The notes beneath the pieces are model-generated. The model was not told the origin of the DNA and did no database searches. It saw only the letters and a program-made list of their open reading frames with translations. This document shows, piece after piece, positions 34,121-41,366 of a DNA stretch of 64,000 nucleotides. Location of the stretch: assembly GCF_000425785.1 (NCBI RefSeq), contig NZ_KE384452.1:218803-282802 (forward strand), given 5' to 3'. Numbering within the stretch: the first letter of the stretch is position 1; each line of letters begins with the position of its first letter. The stretch comes from Pseudomonas taiwanensis DSM 21245 (GTDB lineage Bacteria > Pseudomonadota > Gammaproteobacteria > Pseudomonadales > Pseudomonadaceae). Made by a program: the position numbers and the translations under genes.

Positions 34121-35743
34121 TCAGGCCAGCAATCCCTTCAATGAAAGATGCCGCGCATACCACGGCCGTTTCGGCACCTGGCGCATGAACCCGGCCAACT
34201 TGCCTTCGTCCTCGCCAAAGATGATGCGCAATGCCAGCTTCATGGTCTCGACATCCATCTCCACCGACCTGCCCGGCCTTACCCCAGGCACTGTACTGCA
34301 GCCATGGGTATCCGGCCCCAGCCAGGGGTCAGCCACCTCCACCCAGCGCCCCGGCGCAAACCACGGCACGCCGTTGACCTGCATCCGGCTGACTTCGCCC
34401 GGGTGAAAACGCTCATGGGCGGCGAACCAGTCCTCCACGCGATCGTCGATCCAACCATGAAACCGCCAGAACACCGGGTGCACATGGGACGAGAACGGGT
34501 CGCCCAAAAAGTCGTTTTCCGCTGCATACCAACGCGGCGCAAAGTCATCCAGCTCGCGGGCCAGCGGCACCGGCGCGCCGTTGGAGGGGTCGCGCGGCAC
34601 CGACGCCCAGCGCATGTGCAGCCAGTCGTGCAGGCCCAGCTCCATCTCCGAGCCCAATTGCCCCAAGGTCATCCGCGACAAGTAACGCGGGTCGCGATAC
34701 CGAGACTCCCATACCGCGAAGTTGCCATGGAACGTCTCGGCACGCTTGATGCCGTTGACCCACTCGCTGAACGCATCGTCCCCCGGCGCCAGCCAGGTCG
34801 GCGGCACCGAGCAGCCGTCGAGGTTATCGAAGTAACGGGCAAAACCCAGGCGGTCGCGTTCAAGCTCCGGCTGCGGCAACGGAAAGCTCGACCACGACGG
34901 CAGCGGCTGCAGCGCACGGGCCGCAGCGAGCATGTGCCGGTGCATGAAGAAAAAGTCCTCGCCCGAGCCGTTGCGGTCCTTGAGTTTGCCGCGCGCATCA
35001 CGCTCGCGCTCACGAGGGCCAGGTTGCCACCCCAGGCCGCGCAGGGCATTGCGCTTTTCCTCCGAGAGGTTGTGCCACTTGTCACGCGAGGCATGCCACA
35101 ACTGGTGGAACAGTCGGTGCTCGGGGGAAATCAGCCAGTCCAGCAAGGCCGGCTCAAGGCCAATGGTCTGGCGCGCTTCGGGGAAGCGCTGGCCAATGGC
35201 GACGAAGCGGTTGTCCTGCAACGGCAGCGCCAGGGACCGGTCAAGCGCGGCAATCTGCCCACTCAGGGTCTCGCTGCCGGCATTGCCGAACTCGCCCCAC
35301 ACCTGATCCAGGGTGATCGCCATTTCATAACCTCGATGGCTCGCATCCGTTGGCATCAGGCGCCAGTAAAGGCGATTGGAATCGGACTCGGCCAGGTCAC
35401 CGATCAACTGGTAACGCGGCGCCTTTTCGCTGCGCAGCCGTTGTGCCGTGTCAAGGCAACCGCGCACGCCACGTCCTCGCGCGGCAACGTCGATGAACAG
35501 TTCAAGCTGCTGAGCCGGCAGACCCGCAAGCCCGGCATCGGCCCCTTCGAAGCGGATAGCCCAGATACCGCGCAGGCGGTTGCCCAGGCGTTGGCCGGCG
35601 GTGTCGGCAAGCTCCACGCTGGCCTCCCCCGGGGTGACCGGAAACTCATCCCTGGTCAGCTCGCGGTGCGCATAGTGGACCGCCGGCAGGGCCGCGCCCG
35701 CCAGGGCCACACCGGTCATGAAACCTCGTCGAGAAATCGTCAT
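34121..35743 (-). CDS. pvdP: Periplasmic pyoverdine tyrosinase
   Basis: PvdP is a copper tyrosinase that oxidatively cyclises the chromophore precursor of ferribactin to give dihydropyoverdine in the periplasm. The start is the ATG at 35743 (MTISRRGFMTGVALAGAALP), giving 540 aa; the upstream TTG-type extension has no signal. The N-terminus is a Tat signal (twin-Arg SRRGFM, then a hydrophobic helix). A beta-rich N-terminal domain runs to about residue 200. The tyrosinase domain follows: histidines in HRLFHQLWHASRDKWHN near 225, FFFMHRHMLAAARAL near 265, WLHMRWAS near 375 and the CuB-type SSHVHPVFWRFHGWIDDRVE near 420. It is transcribed from a PvdS-type box 46 bp upstream, divergent to pvdM. 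Confidence 0.95.
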   Translation of the reverse strand: MTISRRGFMTGVALAGAALPAVHYAHRELTRDEFPVTPGEASVELADTAGQRLGNRLRGIWAIRFEGADAGLAGLPAQQLELFIDVAARGRGVRGCLDTAQRLRSEKAPRYQLIGDLAESDSNRLYWRLMPTDASHRGYEMAITLDQVWGEFGNAGSETLSGQIAALDRSLALPLQDNRFVAIGQRFPEARQTIGLEPALLDWLISPEHRLFHQLWHASRDKWHNLSEEKRNALRGLGWQPGPRERERDARGKLKDRNGSGEDFFFMHRHMLAAARALQPLPSWSSFPLPQPELERDRLGFARYFDNLDGCSVPPTWLAPGDDAFSEWVNGIKRAETFHGNFAVWESRYRDPRYLSRMTLGQLGSEMELGLHDWLHMRWASVPRDPSNGAPVPLARELDDFAPRWYAAENDFLGDPFSSHVHPVFWRFHGWIDDRVEDWFAAHERFHPGEVSRMQVNGVPWFAPGRWVEVADPWLGPDTHGCSTVPGVRPGRSVEMDVETMKLALRIIFGEDEGKLAGFMRQVPKRPWYARHLSLKGLLA

Positions 35744-35788
35744 TACCCTACCTGTGTCCGCCATGAAGCAGGCGCTGTCCCAGCAAGG

Positions 35789-35812
35789 ACGTATGCTCCC
35801 CGGCGAAATTTA
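35789..35812 (-). promoter_or_regulatory. PvdS-type (iron-starvation) promoter of pvdP
   Basis: On the minus strand TAAAT (35812-35808), 16 bp, then CGT (35791-35789), an exact match to TAAAT-N16-CGT. It lies 46 bp upstream of the pvdP ATG and back to back with the pvdM box. Confidence 0.87.
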
Positions 35813-35835
35813 GCCAGGTCGTCGCTGCCCCTCGC

Positions 35836-35859
35836 TAAATTTCCTCCCGCCACGCTCGT
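35836..35859 (+). promoter_or_regulatory. PvdS-type (iron-starvation) promoter of pvdM
   Basis: TAAAT (35836-35840), 16 bp, then CGT (35857-35859), an exact match. It lies about 47 bp upstream of the pvdM ATG and 23 bp from the opposing pvdP box. Confidence 0.87.
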
Positions 35860-35905
35860 CCCTCCCAGACAGCCCAAGCCCCGGCATTCGCGGACCTGAA
35901 ACGAG

Positions 35906-37264
35906 ATGGCAATGACACAACCTCGCTGGAAGAAAACCTTGTACATCGGTGTGCCCCTGGCCCTGCTGCTCGGTGCCGGTGGCTACCTGGCCTGGAACCA
36001 ATGGCTGAACCCCGCCCCGCACTACCCGCGCGAGGTGATCAAGCAGGCCGACGAGCTGCAGGATCGGCTGATCTCCTTCGACAGCCACATCACCCTGCCG
36101 CTGGACTTCGGTACCCATGGCCAGGAGGCGGACAAGGATGGCGACGGCCAGTTCGACCTGGCCAAGGCCGCCAAAGGACGATTGTCCGGCGCCGCCTTGA
36201 CCCTCTTCGGCTGGCCGGAAATCTGGAACGGCCCCGATGCACCGCACCGGCCGACCGCAGGGTTTGTCGAGGAGGCCCGTAATCAGCAGGAGGTGCGCTA
36301 CAAGATCATCTCCGGCCTGGTGCGCGACTTCCCCAACCAGGTCGGTATCGCCTATACCCCCGACGATTTCCGCCGCCTGCACGGCGAAGGCAAGTTCGCC
36401 ATCTTCATCAGCATGCTCAACGCCTACCCGTTGGGCAACGACTTGAACCTGCTGGACAAGTGGGCCGCACGGGGTATGCGCATGTTCGGCTTCAGCTACA
36501 TCGGCAACAACGACTGGGCCGACTCCTCGCGCCCGCTGCCGTTCTTCAACGACTCACCCGACGCCCTGGGTGGTCTCTCACCCATCGGCAAGCAGGCCGT
36601 GCAACGGCTCAATGACCTGGGGGTGATCATCGATGTCTCGCAGATGTCCACCCAGGCCTTGGAACAAGTCAGCGCCCTGAGCCGCGCGCCCATCGTCGCC
36701 TCGCACTCTGCGCCACGGGCGATGGTCGATATCCCACGCAACCTCAGCGACCGCGAGATGCAACTGATCAAGAACAGCGGCGGCGTGGTGCAGATCGTCG
36801 GCTTCTCCGGCTACCTGCGCCCGCTCACGCAAAAGACCCAGGACAAGCTCAACGCCCTGCGCGCCAAGTTCGACCTGCCACCGCTGCCCAACCTGGCCAT
36901 GGCCCTGATGCCCGGCGACCCGATCATCGCCGCCTGGCCCGAGCAGCGTTTCGGCAGCTACGCCAGCCAGCTGTACGCCATTCTCGACGAAGAACCCAAG
37001 GCCAGCCTCAAGGACCTGGGCGATGCCATCGACTACGCCGTGCGCAAGATCGGTATCGACCACGTCGGCATCGCCTCGGACTTCAACGAAGGGGGTGGCG
37101 TGCGAGGTTGGGAGGATGTGAGCCAGGTGCGCAACGTCACCGCCGAACTGATCCAGCGTGGCTATAGCGAAGCCGATATCGCCAAGCTGTGGGGCGGCAA
37201 TTTCCTGCGTGTCTGGGCCCAGGTTGAAAAGGCCGCCAGCCCTTCTCTTTCCTCTACCCGGTAA
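35906..37264 (+). CDS. pvdM: Periplasmic dipeptidase-like pyoverdine maturation protein
   Basis: PvdM is a renal-dipeptidase-family protein needed in the periplasm for oxidation of ferribactin alongside PvdP. The 452-aa product starts with an uncleaved-looking N-terminal anchor (TLYIGVPLALLLGAGGYLAW, residues about 12-31). The (beta/alpha)8 barrel follows. Metal-site positions are atypical: the HxD motif reads SHIT (family form GHNDLP), and the IDLSH motif reads IDVSQ near residue 245, while the later SHS (PIVASHSAPRAM near 268) is intact. It may therefore bind metal differently from true dipeptidases. A start 6 nt further in (ATG at 35912) is possible. Next is pvdN, 8 bp away. Confidence 0.94.
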   Translation: MAMTQPRWKKTLYIGVPLALLLGAGGYLAWNQWLNPAPHYPREVIKQADELQDRLISFDSHITLPLDFGTHGQEADKDGDGQFDLAKAAKGRLSGAALTLFGWPEIWNGPDAPHRPTAGFVEEARNQQEVRYKIISGLVRDFPNQVGIAYTPDDFRRLHGEGKFAIFISMLNAYPLGNDLNLLDKWAARGMRMFGFSYIGNNDWADSSRPLPFFNDSPDALGGLSPIGKQAVQRLNDLGVIIDVSQMSTQALEQVSALSRAPIVASHSAPRAMVDIPRNLSDREMQLIKNSGGVVQIVGFSGYLRPLTQKTQDKLNALRAKFDLPPLPNLAMALMPGDPIIAAWPEQRFGSYASQLYAILDEEPKASLKDLGDAIDYAVRKIGIDHVGIASDFNEGGGVRGWEDVSQVRNVTAELIQRGYSEADIAKLWGGNFLRVWAQVEKAASPSLSSTR

Positions 37265-37272
37265 GCGCAACC

Positions 37273-38553
37273 ATGAGCGACCGCCGTACTTTTCTCAAAC
37301 AGGCCAGCCTGCTCGCCGTTGCCCTGCCCTTTGGCGGCGGCCTCGGCCAAGCCCTGGCCAATCCAGCAAAACCATCGACCCAGGGTAACCAATGGACGCA
37401 GTTGCGTCAGCTGTTCAACCAGGACCCGGACTACCTGCATCTTTCGAACTTCCTGATCACCTCGCACCCTAAACCGGTGCAGGACGCCATCGATCGCTAC
37501 CGCGCCAGCGTCGATCGCAACCCAGGCCTGGTCATGGACTGGGACCGCCAGGAACCCTGGCAGCACGAGGCCCGGGTTCGCGCGTGGGCGGGCAAGTACC
37601 TGCAGGCACGCCCCGGCCAGATCGCCCTGACCGGCAGCACCACCGAAGGCCTGGCGATTATCTACGGTGGCCTGCACGTGCGCCCGGACCAGGAGATCCT
37701 GACCACCGTCCACGAGCATTCCGCCGCCGAGGCGGTGCTTGACTTTCGCACCCAGCGTCAAGGTACCCAAGTGCGCCGAATCCGCCTGTTCAAGGACCCG
37801 GCCAAGGTCAGCACCGACGAGATCGTCGGCAACATCGACCGCGCCATTCGCTCCAACACACGGGTGCTGGGCATGACCTGGGTACAGTCGGGTAGCGGCG
37901 TGAAGCTACCCCTGGCGGAAATCGGCGCGGTGGTCGACCGGCACAACCGCGACCGCGCCGAGGTCGATCGCATCCTCTATGTGGTCGACGGCGTGCATGG
38001 TTTTGGCGTGGAAGACCTGAGCTTCCCGCAGATGAACTGCGACTACTTCATCGCCGGCACCCACAAGTGGATGTTCGGCCCGCGTGGTACCGGCATCGTC
38101 TGTGCGCGCAGCGAACAACTCAAGGACATCACGCCGCTGATCCCGACCTTTTCCCAGGACACCGATTTCGCCACCAGCCTCACCCCTGGGGGTTACCACG
38201 CCTTCGAGCACCGCTGGGCATTGGACGAGGCGTTCAAGCTGCACTTGCAACTGGGCAAGGCCGAGGTCCAGGGCCGTATTCACCAGCTCAACAGCTACCT
38301 CAAGCAGCGCCTTGGCGAACACCGCCAGGTCGAACTGGTCACCCCGATGGCTGCGCAACATAGCGCAGGCTTCACCTTTTTCCGAGTCAAGGACCGCGAC
38401 AGCGACAAGGTCGCCGCCGCCTTGCTGCGGCAGAAGGCGATCGTCGATGCGGTGTACCGCGACGTCGGCCCGGTCATCCGCACCGCACCCGGCCTGCTCA
38501 ACGACGAAGCGCAGATCGACCGTTTCATGACACTGCTCAGCGCCCAGCTGTGA
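37273..38553 (+). CDS. pvdN: PLP-dependent pyoverdine side-chain enzyme (PvdN)
   Basis: PvdN is a periplasmic, Tat-exported PLP enzyme that converts the N-terminal glutamate of pyoverdine to the succinamide side chain. The 426-aa product has a Tat signal (SDRRTFLKQASLLAVALPFG). A class V aminotransferase fold follows: TGSTTEGLAIIYGGLHV near residue 118, GMTWVQSGSGVKLPLAEIGA near 200 (active-site loop), YVVDGVHGFGVEDL near 237, and PLP lysine in IAGTHKWMFGPRGTGIV near 262. It lies within the pvdMNO operon, about 30 bp before pvdO. Confidence 0.94.
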   Translation: MSDRRTFLKQASLLAVALPFGGGLGQALANPAKPSTQGNQWTQLRQLFNQDPDYLHLSNFLITSHPKPVQDAIDRYRASVDRNPGLVMDWDRQEPWQHEARVRAWAGKYLQARPGQIALTGSTTEGLAIIYGGLHVRPDQEILTTVHEHSAAEAVLDFRTQRQGTQVRRIRLFKDPAKVSTDEIVGNIDRAIRSNTRVLGMTWVQSGSGVKLPLAEIGAVVDRHNRDRAEVDRILYVVDGVHGFGVEDLSFPQMNCDYFIAGTHKWMFGPRGTGIVCARSEQLKDITPLIPTFSQDTDFATSLTPGGYHAFEHRWALDEAFKLHLQLGKAEVQGRIHQLNSYLKQRLGEHRQVELVTPMAAQHSAGFTFFRVKDRDSDKVAAALLRQKAIVDAVYRDVGPVIRTAPGLLNDEAQIDRFMTLLSAQL

Positions 38554-38583
38554 CGCCCGAATTCCCTTCGCACGAGACGACTC

Positions 38584-39504
38584 ATGAACCCTGAACCCCA
38601 CGTACGCCACCGCCGCACCCTACCGGTCCTCGCGCCGCTGGCACTGCTCGCCCTGCTCACCGCCAGCGCCTGGGCTCAGGCGGGCACGCCCAAGCCCGGT
38701 ACTGTCTTCAAGGACTGCGAGAAAGACTGCCCGGAGATGGTGGTCCTGCCCACCGGCTCGTTCATGATGGGCACCCCCGATGACGAAGTCGGACGCCAGG
38801 CCGATGAAGGCCCGCTGCACAAGGTCACCTTCACCAAGCCCTTCGCTATCAGCCGCTTCCCCATTACCTTCGCCGAGTGGGACGCCTTCATCCAGGCCAC
38901 CGGCTACATGATGCCCAGCGGTGACGAACGCCCTGGCCGCCTGTGTCAGGCCGGCACCGCCACCCAGGGTGGCCGCCCCACCTATGGCGGCAACTACCCG
39001 GTGACCAGCCGCCACCCTGCCGTGTGCATGAACCTCAAGGAAGCCCAGGACTACGTCGCCTGGCTGTCGAACAAGACCGGTAAGCCCTACCGCCTGCCCA
39101 GCGAGTCGGTCCGCGAGTACGCCGCCCGTGCTGGCAGCACCGGCCCGTTCCCCTTCCCCTTCGACGAAGGCAAGGAGTACAGCATCGCCAAGCACGCCAA
39201 TACCTACGGGCCGGCCGACGGCTACAGCTACACCGCGCCGGTCGGTAGCTTCCCGGCCAACGCCTTTGGCGTGTACGACATGCACGGCAACATCTATGAG
39301 TGGACCGCCGACTGCAAGCACGACAACTATGTTGGCGCGCCGAGCGATGGCAGCCCATGGCAAGAGAAAGACTGCAGGTTCCAGAGCATTCGCGGCAACG
39401 ACTATGGCGAGGCCCCGGTGTTCTCTCGCTCCGGTAATCGCAACGACCTCTACCCCAACGAACGCGGCGATTGGATCGGCTTTCGTGTAGTACGCGATCT
39501 CTGA
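38584..39504 (+). CDS. pvdO: Formylglycine-generating-enzyme-like pyoverdine oxidase (PvdO)
   Basis: PvdO completes the chromophore by oxidising dihydropyoverdine to pyoverdine in the periplasm. The 306-aa product has a signal peptide (LPVLAPLALLALLTASAWAQ). An FGE-sulfatase / DUF323 domain spans the rest: PEMVVLPTGSFMMGTPDDEV near residue 50, the KPFAISRFPITFAEWDAFIQ segment near 90, PVTSRHPAVCMNLKEAQDYV near 140, YRLPSESVREYAARAGS near 165, GVYDMHGNIYEWTADC near 230 and the terminal RGDWIGFRVVRDL. It is the third gene of pvdMNO. The next gene, pvdE, has its own promoter box. In PAO1, pvdF lies between pvdO and pvdE; here that space is only 107 bp. Confidence 0.94.
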   Translation: MNPEPHVRHRRTLPVLAPLALLALLTASAWAQAGTPKPGTVFKDCEKDCPEMVVLPTGSFMMGTPDDEVGRQADEGPLHKVTFTKPFAISRFPITFAEWDAFIQATGYMMPSGDERPGRLCQAGTATQGGRPTYGGNYPVTSRHPAVCMNLKEAQDYVAWLSNKTGKPYRLPSESVREYAARAGSTGPFPFPFDEGKEYSIAKHANTYGPADGYSYTAPVGSFPANAFGVYDMHGNIYEWTADCKHDNYVGAPSDGSPWQEKDCRFQSIRGNDYGEAPVFSRSGNRNDLYPNERGDWIGFRVVRDL

Positions 39505-39512
39505 ACGACAAA

Positions 39513-39529
39513 GGGGCGCAAGGCGCCCC
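39513..39529 (+). terminator. Hairpin after pvdO
   Basis: GGGGCGC (39513-39519), a 3-nt loop and GCGCCCC (39523-39529) form a perfect 7-bp stem 8 bp past the pvdO stop codon. There is no T-run, so read-through into pvdE is likely. Confidence 0.4.
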
Positions 39530-39542
39530 CCCAGAGGCGCGC

Positions 39543-39566
39543 TAAATTCCCCTGCCCACCAGTCGT
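39543..39566 (+). promoter_or_regulatory. PvdS-type (iron-starvation) promoter of pvdE
   Basis: TAAAT (39543-39547), 16 bp, then CGT (39564-39566), an exact match. It lies 46 bp upstream of the pvdE ATG, similar spacing to the boxes at pvdM and pvdP. Confidence 0.87.
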
Positions 39567-39611
39567 CCTACAGGGAGCCCACAGCCATTTTCCAAAGCGG
39601 AACCCTGCCCC

Positions 39612-41261
39612 ATGACTCAGCCTCCCCGCGGCGCCCTCAGCGAACTGTTCGCCCTGCTCAGACCCTTCTGGCCCATCGTTGCCCTCTCCATCGTCCTGGG
39701 GATGGTCGGTGGCCTTAGCGTCACCGCGCTGCTCGCCAGCATCAACAACGCCCTGCATAGCGGCGGCAACATCACCAGCACCGCCATCGCAGCCTTCGCC
39801 GGCCTGTGCCTGCTGGCCCTGACCTGTTCGATCAGCGCCGACATCGGCACCAACTACGTCGGCCAGAACATCATCGCCAAGCTGCGCAAGACGCTGGGCG
39901 AGAAAACCCTCGCCGCCCCCATCGAGCAGATCGAGCGCTACCGCAGCCATCGCCTGATCCCTGTGCTGACCCACGATGTCGACACCATCAGCGACTTCGC
40001 CTTCGCCTTCGCCCCGCTGGCCATCTCGATGACCGTGACGCTCGGTTGCCTGGGCTACCTGGCCATGCTGTCCTGGCCAATGTTCCTGTTGATGGTGGTG
40101 GCCATCGCCATCGGCAGCGCCGCCCAGTTCGTCGCCCAGGCCAGCGGCGGTCGTGGCTTCGCCACCGCCCGTGAAGCCGAGGACACCCTGCAGAAGAACT
40201 ACAGCGCCATCGCCGAAGGCGCCAAGGAACTGCGCATCCACCGTCCTCGCCGCAACCGCATGTTCAGCCAGGGCGTGCAGGCCACCGCCGACTTCATCTG
40301 CAAGACCCAGATCAAAGCCATCAACACCTTCGTGGTAGCCAAGACCTTCGGCTCGATGCTGTTCTTCGTGGTCATCGGCATGGCTTTGGTGCTGCAGTCG
40401 CTGTGGCCCAGCGACGATAAGACTGTGATGAGCGGCTTCGTGCTGGTGCTGCTGTACATGAAAGGCCCGCTGGAACACCTGATCGGCACCTTGCCCATCG
40501 TCAGCCGCGCCAAGGTCGCCTTCGCCCGCGTCGCCCAGCTGTCCGAGCAGTTCTCCTCGCCCGAGCCGCACCTGCTGCTCGACGCCAAGGCCAGCAAGCC
40601 CGAGCCGGTGCACAGCCTGGAACTGTTCAACGTAGGCTACGCCTTCCCGCCGGTCGAAGGCAGCGAGCCGTTCCGCCTGGGTCCGGTCAACCTGCGCATC
40701 GAGCAAGGCGACATCGTTTTCATCGTCGGCGAGAACGGCTGCGGCAAGACGACCCTGATCAAACTGCTACTGGGCCTATACGCCCCGCACCAGGGCGAGA
40801 TCCGCCTCAACGGCAAGGCCATAGACCCGAGCAACCGCGACGAATACCGCCAGCTGTTCACCACCATCTTCGCCGACTACTACCTGTTCGACGACGTGGT
40901 CGAAGGCGACCTGCACATCCCCGACGACGCCAACCGCTACCTGCAACGCCTGGAGATCGGCCACAAGGTCAGCGTGCGCGACGGCAGCTTCACCACCACC
41001 GACCTGTCGACCGGCCAGCGCAAGCGCCTGGCCCTGATCAATGCCTGGCTAGAAGAGCGCCCGGTACTGGTGTTCGACGAGTGGGCGGCAGACCAGGACC
41101 CGACCTTCCGCCGCATTTTTTACACCGAGTTGCTGCCCGACCTGAAACGGCTGGGCAAGACCATCATCGTCATCTCTCACGACGACCGCTACTTCGATGT
41201 AGCGGACCAGTTGGTGAGGATGCACAGCGGCAAAGTGAGCTCATCCCCCGTACCGGCCTGA
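39612..41261 (+). CDS. pvdE: Pyoverdine precursor ABC exporter
   Basis: PvdE is a fused membrane-and-ATPase exporter that moves the acylated pyoverdine precursor from cytoplasm to periplasm. Over 549 aa the first about 320 residues hold six hydrophobic segments (IVALSIVLGMVGGLSVTALL, TALHNA-type connecting loops, SMTVTLGCLGYLAMLSWPMF). The ATPase follows: Walker A GENGCGKTT near residue 373, the family signature LSTGQRKR near 465 and Walker B VLVFDEWAADQDP near 480, with FFVV-type strands after. It has its own PvdS-type box. FpvA lies about 100 bp downstream on the same strand. Confidence 0.95.
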   Translation: MTQPPRGALSELFALLRPFWPIVALSIVLGMVGGLSVTALLASINNALHSGGNITSTAIAAFAGLCLLALTCSISADIGTNYVGQNIIAKLRKTLGEKTLAAPIEQIERYRSHRLIPVLTHDVDTISDFAFAFAPLAISMTVTLGCLGYLAMLSWPMFLLMVVAIAIGSAAQFVAQASGGRGFATAREAEDTLQKNYSAIAEGAKELRIHRPRRNRMFSQGVQATADFICKTQIKAINTFVVAKTFGSMLFFVVIGMALVLQSLWPSDDKTVMSGFVLVLLYMKGPLEHLIGTLPIVSRAKVAFARVAQLSEQFSSPEPHLLLDAKASKPEPVHSLELFNVGYAFPPVEGSEPFRLGPVNLRIEQGDIVFIVGENGCGKTTLIKLLLGLYAPHQGEIRLNGKAIDPSNRDEYRQLFTTIFADYYLFDDVVEGDLHIPDDANRYLQRLEIGHKVSVRDGSFTTTDLSTGQRKRLALINAWLEERPVLVFDEWAADQDPTFRRIFYTELLPDLKRLGKTIIVISHDDRYFDVADQLVRMHSGKVSSSPVPA

Positions 41262-41276
41262 GACGACAAGAAAAAA

Positions 41277-41308
41277 CAGCGACAGGTTCTTTCCGGAATT
41301 TGTCGCTG
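41277..41308. repeat. Inverted repeat between pvdE and fpvA
   Basis: CAGCGACA (41277-41284) and TGTCGCTG (41301-41308) form a perfect 8-bp stem around a 16-nt loop, preceded by AAAAAA. It lies 15-47 bp after the pvdE stop codon and about 60 bp before the fpvA ATG. It could terminate pvdE or be an operator for the receptor promoter. No TAAAT-N16-CGT box is present here, which fits a receptor gene driven by a different sigma factor. Confidence 0.5.
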
Positions 41309-41366
41309 AATGCGTCTTCTTATCAACAACCAAAAAATCTGCCGTTCACTTACATGAGCATTTGAA

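Noticed and set aside
39505..39611. A short pvdF between pvdO and pvdE.
   Set aside because: The gap is too short and holds only a hairpin and promoter box. No formyltransferase motif is present in any frame.
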